Assembly (NCBI GenBank): GCA_016712665.1
Contig: JADJQP010000003.1
Location: 1 to 64,000, forward strand
Direction of reading: 5' to 3'
From: Bacteroidota bacterium
GTDB taxonomy: Bacteria > Bacteroidota > Bacteroidia > Chitinophagales > Chitinophagaceae
DNA: 64,000 nucleotides
In this document: piece by piece, positions 43,678-52,377 of the stretch
How the letters are laid out: every line of letters begins with the position of its first letter
How positions within the stretch are numbered: the stretch's first letter is position 1
Position numbers and translations under genes: made by a program
The notes under the pieces: model-generated
Told to the model about the DNA's origin: nothing
The model's input: only the letters and a program-made list of their open reading frames with translations
The model's database searches: none

Positions 43678-44266
43678 ATGATTTACTCTTTTAAGGGAAT
43701 GATTCCGGTAATACATGAATCGGCTTTTGTACATCCACTGGCCACCGTAACCGGCGATGTCATCATTGGGGCGAATGTCTATATTGGTCCGGGGGCGGCC
43801 ATACGTGGTGATTTTGGAACCATTATCATAGAAGATGGTTGCAATGTACAGGAAAACTGCACCATCCATATGTTTCCAGGTGTCACGGTGCTATTGAAGG
43901 AAAATGCCCATATCGGTCATGGTGCTATCATACATGGTGCTGAGATTGGAAAAAATTGTTTGGTAGGTATGAATGCGGTTTTGATGGATGATGTGATACT
44001 AGGCGATGAATGTATTGTAGGTGCGCTCAGCTTTATCAAAGCAAAGAACAAATACCACCTCGAAGTCTAGTGGCAGGTAATCCGGCTAAAATTATCAGGG
44101 AAGTAAGCGATGAGATGATCAAATGGAAAACGGAGGAACCCAAATCTATCAGCAGCTGGCAACGGATTGTCATACACTATTGGAGGCATGCGAGCCCCTT
44201 CGTTTGATGCCCACAGACAGAAAAAAGATAAGCGCCACGTATACAATCTGGAAAGACAGGAAATAA
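43678..44266 (+). CDS. PaaY-like hexapeptide-repeat protein (two frameshifts)
   Basis: A left-handed beta-helix with hexapeptide repeats (VTGDVIIGANVYIGPGAAIRGDFGTIIIEDGCNVQENC) and three His likely to bind metal (CTIHMF, AHIGHGAIIHGAEIG). The frame breaks near 44055 (read KAKNKIPPRSLVAGNPAKII in the next frame) and again near 44135 (GTQIYQQLATDCHTLLEACE), ending at TAA 44264-44266. Joined length about 196 residues matches PaaY, a thioesterase/gamma-carbonic-anhydrase relative. It follows the dehydrogenase by 60 bases. Confidence 0.8.
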
Positions 44267-44305
44267 ACTCTTTTAGTTGATGGGCTCTCTTTTATAGGAT
44301 AAGAG

Positions 44306-44377
44306 AGCCGTAGGAGAGAATTGAACCCTCGATCTCCTCCTTACCAAGGAGGTGCTCTACCACTGAGCCACTACGGC
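44306..44377 (-). tRNA. tRNA-Thr (GGT)
   Basis: Acceptor GCCGTAG/CTACGGC, D arm GGCTCAGTGGTAGAGC, anticodon arm CCTCC-TTGGTAA-GGAGG (anticodon GGT), T arm with GGTTCAATTC. 72 bases; CCA is not encoded. Confidence 0.93.
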
Positions 44378-44622
44378 ATTTTTATTTCAAACAGCTGAGA
44401 GAATGCTACTCTCGATTTTCCCGCCTTGGAGGATGCTCTACCACTCAACCACTACGGCATTTTTATTTCAAACAGCTTGAGAGAATGCAACTCTCGATTT
44501 TCCCGCCTTGGCGGATGCTCTACCACTGAGCCACTACGGCATTTTTATTTCAAACATCTTGAGAGAATGCTACTCTCGATTTTCCCGCCTTGGCGGATGC
44601 TCTACCACTGAGCCACTACGGC
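44378..44622 (-). repeat. Three tandem tRNA-derived repeats (81-82 bp each)
   Basis: Units end at 44458, 44540 and 44622 on the plus strand. Read on the minus strand, each starts with an intact acceptor 5' strand and D arm of the neighbouring tRNA-Thr (GCCGTAGTGGCTCAGTGGTAG). Then comes an anticodon-like arm CCGCC-AA-GGCGG with a two-base loop, a T-arm-like GAGAG-TAGCATT-CTCTC, and a 3' side that no longer pairs (AAGATGTTT). The unit next to the true tRNA also has a damaged D arm. They look like amplified tRNA pseudogenes. Small plus-strand frames across them are artefacts. Confidence 0.75.
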
Positions 44623-44771
44623 ATTTTTATTTCAAACAGCTTATCGCATATAACGCACATTTTACAGATGCAAAACTGGCATTTTCAGAAGCCATAACAA
44701 CAGCGAAATCATCTAAATAAAAGACCGATTGCTGAAGCCCTTTTTAGGCAAAAACAATCGGCTTAAGGAAG

Positions 44772-44843
44772 AGCGGAAGAACAGAATCGAACTGTCGTCT
44801 TCAGCTTGGAAGGCTGAGGTAATAGCCACTATACGACTTCCGC
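44772..44843 (-). tRNA. tRNA-Gly (TCC)
   Basis: Acceptor GCGGAAG/CTTCCGC, anticodon loop CTTCCAA between TCAGC and GCTGA (anticodon TCC), T arm with GTTCGATTC. 72 bases. Confidence 0.93.
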
Positions 44844-44852
44844 ATCTAATTG

Positions 44853-44936
44853 TGGGCAGTGATGGATTCGAACCACCGTAGACATTACGTCAACAGATTT
44901 ACAGTCTGTCACCTTTAGCCACTCGGTCAACTACCC
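44853..44936 (-). tRNA. tRNA-Tyr (GTA)
   Basis: Acceptor GGGTAGT/ACTGCCC, anticodon loop CTGTAAA in ACAGA...TCTGT (anticodon GTA), a long variable arm as in class II tRNAs, T arm with GGTTCGAATCC. 84 bases. Confidence 0.94.
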
Positions 44937-44950
44937 TAACAAAATAAAAG

Positions 44951-45023
44951 AGCCACTTGCCGGAATCGAACCAGCGACCTACTGATTACAAATCAGTTGC
45001 TCTACCAGCTGAGCTAAAGTGGC
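44951..45023 (-). tRNA. tRNA-Thr (TGT)
   Basis: Acceptor GCCACTT/AAGTGGC, D arm AGCTCAGCTGGTAGAGC, anticodon loop TTTGTAA (anticodon TGT), T arm with GGTTCGATTCC. 73 bases. First gene of the minus-strand Thr-Tyr-Gly-(repeats)-Thr cluster. In many Bacteroidota this tRNA order precedes tuf; here tuf is not adjacent. Confidence 0.94.
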
Positions 45024-45296
45024 TTCTAATTACTTGAAAACAATTATATTGATTAATTAGATAATAATTTGAAATAAATTAAGAACTGCTCCATTTTTGA
45101 TGGAGTGCAAATGTATGTATTCATTTTTTATTGAGCAAATAATTCTTCGTATTAAATTTGTAAGGAAGTTTCGGGTCAGGAGGATGGTATCTTAGAATAA
45201 ATCAGAACAGAAACAATCCTCAAAGGGAATCGTTCCCATCTCAATAGGTAGCAAGAAAAATGTGTGGAAATTATTTCCGATCATGTAATTTTTCCG

Positions 45297-46043
45297 CTAA
45301 GAATACAATCCGCCATTAATTGAAATGACCTGTCCCGTAATATAGGCAGCTTCCTTCGAAACTAAAAATCCTACTAAAGCTGCCACCTCTTCGGGCTTTC
45401 CAAAGCGTCGCATGGGGACCATATTGCTTAATTCCTTTTCGTCTAAATCAGCCGTCATATCGGAACTGATAAAACCCGGAGCTACTGCATTAACCGTTAC
45501 ATTTCGGCGGGCCACCTCTTGCGCTAATGCCTTGGTTGCGCCAATCATTCCGGCTTTTGCTGCACTGTAGTTTACCTGCCCGGGCATTCCTTTTAAGCCG
45601 CTCAAGGACACAATATTGATGATGCGCCCAAAGCGATTCATAAGCATCGGATTCAGCACGGTTCTGGTAACATAAAACATTCCCTGCAGGCTGGTATTTA
45701 TCACACTATTCCATTGTTCGTCACTCATAAAGGACATTAAGGTATCTTGTCGTATACCGGCATTATTGACCAACACTTCAATGATGGCATTTTTTTCTGC
45801 AGCAAGGACCCAAGCACCCAAAACGTTCTCAATTTCATTTCGATTGGCTACATCAAATTGAAGTAAATGGGCTTCCACATTATTGGCCATGCAAGCCTGT
45901 TGCGTAATAATGGCCTGCTCCTCATTGCCTTTGTAATTGATTAAAATATGGTATCCCAATGAAGATAATTTGATACATATCTCACGGCCAATACCTCTAC
46001 TTCCTCCTGTAACTAATGCGTACTTTTTCAAAAAGAGGCTCAT
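45297..46043 (-). CDS. fabG: 3-oxoacyl-ACP reductase FabG-like
   Basis: 248 residues, SDR fold. NAD(P) motif YALVTGGSRGIGREI, NNAGIRQDT, catalytic Ser-Tyr-Lys in IVSLSGLKGMPGQVNYSAAKAG, and C-terminal YITGQVISINGG. It reduces 3-oxoacyl-ACP in fatty-acid synthesis or a related pathway. It abuts the barrel gene upstream with no gap, so the two are probably co-transcribed. Confidence 0.88.
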   Translation of the reverse strand: MSLFLKKYALVTGGSRGIGREICIKLSSLGYHILINYKGNEEQAIITQQACMANNVEAHLLQFDVANRNEIENVLGAWVLAAEKNAIIEVLVNNAGIRQDTLMSFMSDEQWNSVINTSLQGMFYVTRTVLNPMLMNRFGRIINIVSLSGLKGMPGQVNYSAAKAGMIGATKALAQEVARRNVTVNAVAPGFISSDMTADLDEKELSNMVPMRRFGKPEEVAALVGFLVSKEAAYITGQVISINGGLYS

Positions 46044-46742
46044 TTAAAATTCATAGAATTTTTCAAATCGCTCGTAGCGATCTTCCTCGGTGGTGCTAAA
46101 CAAATAAGACACCTGCAGGCCAAATGTTTTGTTTCGTGTTACGGTAAATTGGGGATTAATATCTGCGGTACCGATATCATAAAAGGCTACCATATACATC
46201 CCTTTCTTCAATTCAAAACCTGCCTTTACACGTACACCAGCATCCCAAGGTTTTAACTGATCTGTAATATTATTGGTACCCACTCTCAACTTCCCATTTT
46301 CAATATTTTTGCCGGCACTATAAAACTTATGTTGCGAATGCATCAATTTACTCAAATAGGGACCTGCGCCAAAAATAATATAGGCCGCCTTTACATCTAA
46401 TTTTCCGGTTAAGCAGATTGGTAAACTGATATAGCCTACATCCGTATTTAATTCTTCAGACACATTATACCGATCGGATTTATAATAGCCTCCTTTCAAA
46501 GTATAAATTAATTCGCTTTGTAAACTTAATTTCTTATTAATAATAACATCCGTTAAAATACCGACATTAAACGCTAAGTGGGTCCTAAAAATACCTTCAT
46601 ACCGATAGGAATTTGATTTAAACACCTGACGATTAAAATTAAGTCCTCCCACCGGTCCTACTCTCAATTGAGCAAATACACTACTTGTCATTATACCTAA
46701 CAACAATGAAGCAAGTATCATTTTTTTGGCCATTATTATCAA
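46044..46742 (-). CDS. Outer-membrane beta-barrel protein (PorT-like)
   Basis: 232 residues, or 229 if the start is the second Met. Signal peptide MILASLLLGIMTSSVFAQ, then alternating strands (GPVGGLNFNRQ, LAFNVGILTDV, LSLQSELIYTLKGGYY, YISLPICLTG, YIIFGAGPYLSKLM, GMYMVAFYDIG, TFGLQVSYLF). Typical of the PorT/outer membrane protein beta-barrel families. Cargo or partner unknown. Confidence 0.83.
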   Translation of the reverse strand: MIIMAKKMILASLLLGIMTSSVFAQLRVGPVGGLNFNRQVFKSNSYRYEGIFRTHLAFNVGILTDVIINKKLSLQSELIYTLKGGYYKSDRYNVSEELNTDVGYISLPICLTGKLDVKAAYIIFGAGPYLSKLMHSQHKFYSAGKNIENGKLRVGTNNITDQLKPWDAGVRVKAGFELKKGMYMVAFYDIGTADINPQFTVTRNKTFGLQVSYLFSTTEEDRYERFEKFYEF

Positions 46743-46852
46743 TTTGAGGCGAAAAATACAAAAATATTTTCTCTAATGAATCATTTTTGCTGAAATATTT
46801 TCATTTGTCGTTTATATTTGAAACAATAAACCACTAAGCCTCCCTACAAAGA

Positions 46853-48565
46853 ATGGACGAAATGCTGTTGCATGTTGAAAATTTAAGTGTTACCTTTCAT
46901 TCAGAATATGAGCACGTACAATCGGTGCGTACAGTGAACTTTCAATTGGCCCATGGCGAAACCTTAGCCATTGTAGGCGAAAGCGGATCGGGAAAATCGG
47001 TAACGGCCTTGAGTATCATGCAATTGCTGTCGAGCAATGCCCGTATTGACCCGCAAAGTAAAATCTCATTTTTTAGCAAGAATAACCGCTACTTGGAGTT
47101 AACCACCTTGGAGAAAAATAACATTGAAATGATTCGGGGCTTCGAAATGGCAATGATTTTTCAGGAACCCATGACCTCGCTTAATCCCTTAATGAAATGT
47201 GGTGAACAAGTAAGCGAAGCGTTGCGACTGCATTTAAAAATGAATAAGGAGGCCGCCCGACAAAAAACTCTATCGCTATTTGAGGAAGTGAAAATTCCCA
47301 ATCCGGAGCAAACCTATTCAAAATATCCGCATGAATTATCAGGTGGCCAAAAACAACGGATTATGATTGCGATGGCTATAAGTTGTCATCCCAAATTGCT
47401 GATTGCTGATGAACCTACCACCGCATTAGATGTACGGGTTCAAAAGAATATTTTGACCCTCCTTAAGGAATTGCAGATAAAATATAAAATGTCTATTTTA
47501 TTTATCACGCACGACTTAAATCTGGTGCGAAGCTTCGCAGATCGGGCATTGGTGATGTTTAAGGGCTCCTGTGTTGAATTGGGCACCATTGAACCTATTT
47601 TTACAAATCCGCAACATCCATATACGAAAAGTCTAATAAATTGTCGTCCCGCCAGTGATGTACGCGTTCACTATTTGTCAACAGTTGAGGAAATCGGAAA
47701 CGGCCTGAACTCCACCTCAAATTCCGATAATGTTATTTCTCCGAATCAATTCGAAAAAAGAATTTCGAATCTTGAGAAGGAAGAACGAAATATTTTAGAA
47801 TTAAAAGATTTGGAGGTTTGGTACGCAACCGAACGAAATTTTTGGGGTAAGGGCGTCCATTGGCATAAGGCTGTTAATGGAGTCAACATGGCAATTAAAC
47901 AGGGAGAAACCATGGGATTGGTTGGCGAGAGCGGCTGTGGCAAAACAACCATAGGAAAAGCAATTGTTAAGTTAGTAGAGATCGCCTCTGGTGAAATTTT
48001 GTATAAGGGGAAAAATATTGCCGATTTTTCAAAGTCAGAAATGCAAAATTATCGTAAGGAGGTGCAAATCATTTTTCAAGACCCCTACTCTTCTTTAAAT
48101 CCACGAATTGCTATTGGCAATGCCATCAAAGAACCCATGGATGTGCATGGTATCGAAAATGCTCCCAACAGAAAAGCAAAAGTTATTTCCCTATTAGAAA
48201 AAGTAGGATTAGATGCCGATCATTATTATAGATATCCGCATGAATTTTCAGGAGGTCAACGGCAGCGAATCAGTATTGCACGTGCATTGGCACTCAATGC
48301 CCAATGTATTATCTGCGACGAAAGTGTTTCGGCATTGGATGTAAGCGTTCAGGCGCAAGTATTGAATTTGCTGGTTCGTTTAAGAGAGGAATTTAATTTT
48401 ACCTACCTATTTATTTCGCACGATTTGAACGTCATCAAACATATTTCAGACCATGTGGCGGTAATGAGTAAAGGCAAAATAGTAGAAAGAAATAATGCAG
48501 AGGCTCTTTTTGCAGCCCCAACAGAAAACTATACACGTGACTTACTTGACAGTTTACAGTTTTAG
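46853..48565 (+). CDS. Oligopeptide ABC transporter, two fused ATPase domains (DppD-DppF type)
   Basis: 570 residues with two complete nucleotide-binding domains: Walker A GESGSGKSVTALS and GESGCGKTTIGKA; signatures LSGGQKQRIMIAMA and FSGGQRQRISIARA; Walker B LLIADEPTTALDV and CIICDESVSALDV. The spacer after each domain (NPQHPYTKSL; PTENYTRDLL) is typical of dipeptide/oligopeptide importers. The matching permeases and binding protein are not next to it. Confidence 0.93.
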   Translation: MDEMLLHVENLSVTFHSEYEHVQSVRTVNFQLAHGETLAIVGESGSGKSVTALSIMQLLSSNARIDPQSKISFFSKNNRYLELTTLEKNNIEMIRGFEMAMIFQEPMTSLNPLMKCGEQVSEALRLHLKMNKEAARQKTLSLFEEVKIPNPEQTYSKYPHELSGGQKQRIMIAMAISCHPKLLIADEPTTALDVRVQKNILTLLKELQIKYKMSILFITHDLNLVRSFADRALVMFKGSCVELGTIEPIFTNPQHPYTKSLINCRPASDVRVHYLSTVEEIGNGLNSTSNSDNVISPNQFEKRISNLEKEERNILELKDLEVWYATERNFWGKGVHWHKAVNGVNMAIKQGETMGLVGESGCGKTTIGKAIVKLVEIASGEILYKGKNIADFSKSEMQNYRKEVQIIFQDPYSSLNPRIAIGNAIKEPMDVHGIENAPNRKAKVISLLEKVGLDADHYYRYPHEFSGGQRQRISIARALALNAQCIICDESVSALDVSVQAQVLNLLVRLREEFNFTYLFISHDLNVIKHISDHVAVMSKGKIVERNNAEALFAAPTENYTRDLLDSLQF

Positions 48566-48574
48566 TGTGTTTAT

Positions 48575-50737
48575 TTATAATTTTTCTAAAATGTAATTGG
48601 TGATTCTGCGAAATAGTTGCAATCTCGTTACCCCGCCACCAATGCCATGATTCTTATTGGGATAAATTTCAGAATCAAAATCCTTATTTGATTTTATAAG
48701 CGCGTCTACCATCACCATGGCATTTTGAAGATGTACATTATCATCGGCACTTCCGTGAATCAACAAATAATTGCCTTTTAGTTTATCTATCATATTAACA
48801 GACGAATTGTCATCATACCCTTTGGCATTTTCTTGCGGGGTACGCATATATCGTTCGGTATAAATATTGTCATAGTAGCGCCAATTGGTAACTGGAGCCA
48901 CGGCAATACCGGTTTTAAAAATATCGGCTCCCTTTAACAAACAGATACTGCTCATATAGCCACCATAACTCCAGCCCCAAATACCAATTCGAGTAGAATC
49001 AATATTTGGTTGTTGCGCAAAGTATTTCGCCACTGCTATTTGATCGTCGCTCTCATATTTCCCTAATTGAAGATAGGTTTTCTTCTTAAATTCTTCGCCT
49101 CTAAATCCGGTACCAGTACCGTCCACGCACACAATGATGTAGCCGTTTTGTGCCAGCAATTGATACCACCACATATTTCCGATCGCAAACTGATTCATCA
49201 CCTGTTGCGATCCCGGTCCACTGTATTGAAACATTAATAAGGGATACTGATTATCCTCTGAAAAATTATGGGGCTTGAGCAACCAACCATTCAAAAGGGT
49301 TCCGTCTTTACCAGGTACTTTAAACAATTCAAATTCAGAAAGCTGATACTCCCTCATCTTATTTTTTAAATCGGCATTATCTTTCAATAAACGCTTCGCA
49401 TTGTTTTTGCTAACGAGCGTAAAGGTTGATACCTTATTAATTTCGGAATGCTTATCCAAAAAATAAGAATAATCGCTATTGTATGTAATATCATGCCAAC
49501 CGGCTTCAGGCGTTATACATCTTTTGGCGTTGCCTTGCAAGGTGATTTCATACAGTTGCCTGTCTAGGGGCGACACTTCCGTACTCATAAAATAAACTAG
49601 GTTCGCTTTCTCATCCACACCTTCAATTTCGGTAACCTCCCATTTTCCCCTGGTTATTTGGGTAGATTCGCCGCTCTCCATATCATGCACATAAATATGA
49701 TTGAAGCCATCCTTTTCTGAAGTATACACAAAGCCTTTACTGTTTTTCAAAAACGTAATATTGTCATGAATCTCTACAAAATATTTATTCGTTTCATTAT
49801 AAATAAGTTTGGACTTCCCGTTTCGGCTATTGATTTCATACAATTCTAAATGATTTTGCAATCGATTAAGTTTGTACACAACTAATGTATTATTAAACGG
49901 GTTGATTTTAATTCGAGGGATATAAATATCTTCATCCTCACCGATATCACAAATTACAGTGCGTGCTTCTTCAATAGTAAAAATTTTAATAGTCACTATA
50001 GAATTTTTTTCTCCAGCTTTGGGGTACTTATACTTGTACTCAGTAGGGTACAATTTATCGTAAACAGGGAAACTGTACTCAGGTACTTGTGTTTGATCAA
50101 AATGATAAAAGGCAATAAAATCGCCCTTGTCGCTCCATTCGTATGCCCTGGTAAATTCAAACTCTTCTTCGTACACCCAATCACAATTGCCATTAATAGA
50201 GTTGTAGTTACCATCTTCAGTAATCTGCACGGTTTCATTGGTCACAATATCGTAGTAATACAAATTATTATCAAATACATAGGCCACCTTATCGCTAAGT
50301 GGTGAAAAGGATGCATGCAATACTTTTTCCTTTCGTACCTGTTCAATTTTCTTTGATTGAATATCATAAACATATGCTCGATGTAAAACCGATCGTCTGT
50401 AAATATTTTCACTTTCAGCGAACAGCAACAGTTTTGTTTCATTTTCGTTGAACGAATAATCATCGATTTTAAGTTCCTCGCCATTAAATCGTAACTCTTT
50501 AAAATTTACGATCGTAGCTTCCGGTTTTCCGGTTTCAAAGGATACCTTTTGAAGCACATTCTCTTTGCTTAATTCAGAATAATATTTTCCATCTTTGAGA
50601 GATCGAAAGCCGGCAACCATATCTTGTTTGAACGTTCCTTTTGTAAAAATATCCTCGAGAGAAATTTCCTTTTTTCCCTGTGCATAAAGAGTGGCGTTTA
50701 GGGCACAAAAAATAACTATCAAAAGGGCATGCTTCAT
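48575..50737 (-). CDS. Dipeptidyl-peptidase IV-like S9B serine peptidase
   Basis: About 720 residues from the Met at 50737, which gives a clean signal peptide (HALLIVIFCALNATLYAQG); a longer frame opens at 50755. The N-terminal half is the eight-bladed propeller with DWVYEEEF (the Glu pair that binds the substrate N-terminus). The C-terminal alpha/beta-hydrolase holds Ser in GIWGWSYGGYMS, Asp in HGSADDNVH and His in NKNHGI. It releases X-Pro dipeptides in the periplasm. Confidence 0.94.
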   Translation of the reverse strand: MKHALLIVIFCALNATLYAQGKKEISLEDIFTKGTFKQDMVAGFRSLKDGKYYSELSKENVLQKVSFETGKPEATIVNFKELRFNGEELKIDDYSFNENETKLLLFAESENIYRRSVLHRAYVYDIQSKKIEQVRKEKVLHASFSPLSDKVAYVFDNNLYYYDIVTNETVQITEDGNYNSINGNCDWVYEEEFEFTRAYEWSDKGDFIAFYHFDQTQVPEYSFPVYDKLYPTEYKYKYPKAGEKNSIVTIKIFTIEEARTVICDIGEDEDIYIPRIKINPFNNTLVVYKLNRLQNHLELYEINSRNGKSKLIYNETNKYFVEIHDNITFLKNSKGFVYTSEKDGFNHIYVHDMESGESTQITRGKWEVTEIEGVDEKANLVYFMSTEVSPLDRQLYEITLQGNAKRCITPEAGWHDITYNSDYSYFLDKHSEINKVSTFTLVSKNNAKRLLKDNADLKNKMREYQLSEFELFKVPGKDGTLLNGWLLKPHNFSEDNQYPLLMFQYSGPGSQQVMNQFAIGNMWWYQLLAQNGYIIVCVDGTGTGFRGEEFKKKTYLQLGKYESDDQIAVAKYFAQQPNIDSTRIGIWGWSYGGYMSSICLLKGADIFKTGIAVAPVTNWRYYDNIYTERYMRTPQENAKGYDDNSSVNMIDKLKGNYLLIHGSADDNVHLQNAMVMVDALIKSNKDFDSEIYPNKNHGIGGGVTRLQLFRRITNYILEKL

Positions 50738-50956
50738 AAATTCGTTTTTAATCAAACAAATCTAATATAGTTTTTGAAATATCCGAATTGATTTTATAGG
50801 ACCGGTAGCAAAAAACGGACGCAGCTATGCAACCAATACTTGAAAACAAGTGTCAGGATTTCACCTGTAAGAAGCCTACTAAATGCTGGCTCAAATCGCA
50901 GTTGTATTTCTCTACGATATTTATTTACCTTTACCTACTATTCGAATTACCAAACT

Positions 50957-52288
50957 ATGAGAAATAAACATTTAATTGTAGCACCCTTGTGTCTGCTCTA
51001 CTCGATAAGTTTGCAGGCACAAGCGGTTTTTCAATTTCAATTTAAGCAGAAAATTGCGGGCATCCCTACACAAACCTATGCACTCTTCTTTCAAAATGAG
51101 GACGGAAGCGGGTTTTTACGCGAACGCTACACCGATCCCAAAACGAATGAAACCATGTTATTGGGCATGTCATTGGATGAAGAATATATCACCCGAGAAA
51201 ATGGCAAAGTGGATACCACTCAACTTTATATAAAAACAATTGAGCCTGAAATATTTTTGGGTGACCCCAATACCGAAAAACCCTCTCATATTTTTTTATT
51301 CACTGCCAATGTGGCTACGGGCGAATTAGCGCCCTCTTCTATGATGAAACTAGATGAATTGGGTAACAAAGTAAAGGATGCTGAGGCTAATTTTAAAGCC
51401 TCTTTTGTATCAGCCGAACAAATGACTGAAGCCCTTTTTCAGAACTATTTTCAGGAAGGGGACGAATTTCTGACCAATTTCTTTAGAAGTAATACAAAAG
51501 ATATAAGTGCTGCAGAAAAGAAAATGACCATTCACATGTTAGTGGTGGCCAACACCTTAGAAGACAAAATAGGATCTTCCTGTGCGATGGACACCCTCAA
51601 AATTACGCAATTATTTAGGAGAATTGCGCTATATCTTGGATGCACTATTAAAGTAAGTACCGTAGCGGGAAAACAGTATGGCAAGAAAAGTGTACAAGAT
51701 GCCCTTGCCAAATTAAAACCGGCACCGAATGATATTGTGGTGTTTTATTATTCAGGTCATGGATTTAGAAAAGAAGAGGATCCAGAGCGTTATCCTTATA
51801 TTGACCTACGGGCTAACCACTCCCAGCATTATCTGAAAGAGGCCATGAAAATGGCTACAATTGACTCCATCATCAGAAAGAAAGGTGCGCGGGTGAATAT
51901 TGTGTTGAGTGACTGTTGCAATAATTTAGTAGAGTCTACCAACGCAGTTGGAGTGGCGCCACTTAAGATGAAAAGCAATCCACTGGTATTAAATATGAAC
52001 AATATCAGAGCCCTCTTTCTAAGCGGAAGCGTTTCGATTTTAGCGACTGCAGCTGATAGAACCCAAAAGGCTACTAGTAACAACCAATATGGTGGTTTTT
52101 TTACGAATTTCTTCAAAAACTCTTTGGAGCTTAACTGCAGTCAAACACAAGCCGGAATCACCTGGTTTAAAGTGTTAGAGGAGGCCAAAACAAATACCGC
52201 ATTTCGAGCAAGCCGAACTTATTGCGATACGCCAAAAATTGTTTCAAATATTTGTAATCAAAGTCCCAGTTACCGAGTTATTAAGTAA
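50957..52288 (+). CDS. Secreted caspase-family (C14) protein
   Basis: 443 residues from the ATG at 50957, which begins a signal peptide (LIVAPLCLLYSISLQAQA); the frame extends upstream to 50840 without signal character. The N-terminal half is unassigned. Residues about 190-410 form the caspase-like domain with His in VVFYYSGHGFRKE and Cys in NIVLSDCCNN, preceded by LFRRIALYLGC. Substrate unknown. It is followed, on the other strand, by two larger caspase-TPR genes. Confidence 0.86.
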   Translation: MRNKHLIVAPLCLLYSISLQAQAVFQFQFKQKIAGIPTQTYALFFQNEDGSGFLRERYTDPKTNETMLLGMSLDEEYITRENGKVDTTQLYIKTIEPEIFLGDPNTEKPSHIFLFTANVATGELAPSSMMKLDELGNKVKDAEANFKASFVSAEQMTEALFQNYFQEGDEFLTNFFRSNTKDISAAEKKMTIHMLVVANTLEDKIGSSCAMDTLKITQLFRRIALYLGCTIKVSTVAGKQYGKKSVQDALAKLKPAPNDIVVFYYSGHGFRKEEDPERYPYIDLRANHSQHYLKEAMKMATIDSIIRKKGARVNIVLSDCCNNLVESTNAVGVAPLKMKSNPLVLNMNNIRALFLSGSVSILATAADRTQKATSNNQYGGFFTNFFKNSLELNCSQTQAGITWFKVLEEAKTNTAFRASRTYCDTPKIVSNICNQSPSYRVIK

Positions 52289-52377
52289 GTAATAGAATGC
52301 AACAATGCAGCTGTAATGATTTATAAAAACGATTGCTTCCTCCTTGAATCTTCTTACCGATGCAATATATAAAAAGG

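Noticed and set aside
44426..44720. Overlapping small frames reading RLGGCSTTEPLRHF
   Set aside because: They translate the tandem tRNA-derived repeats on the opposite strand.
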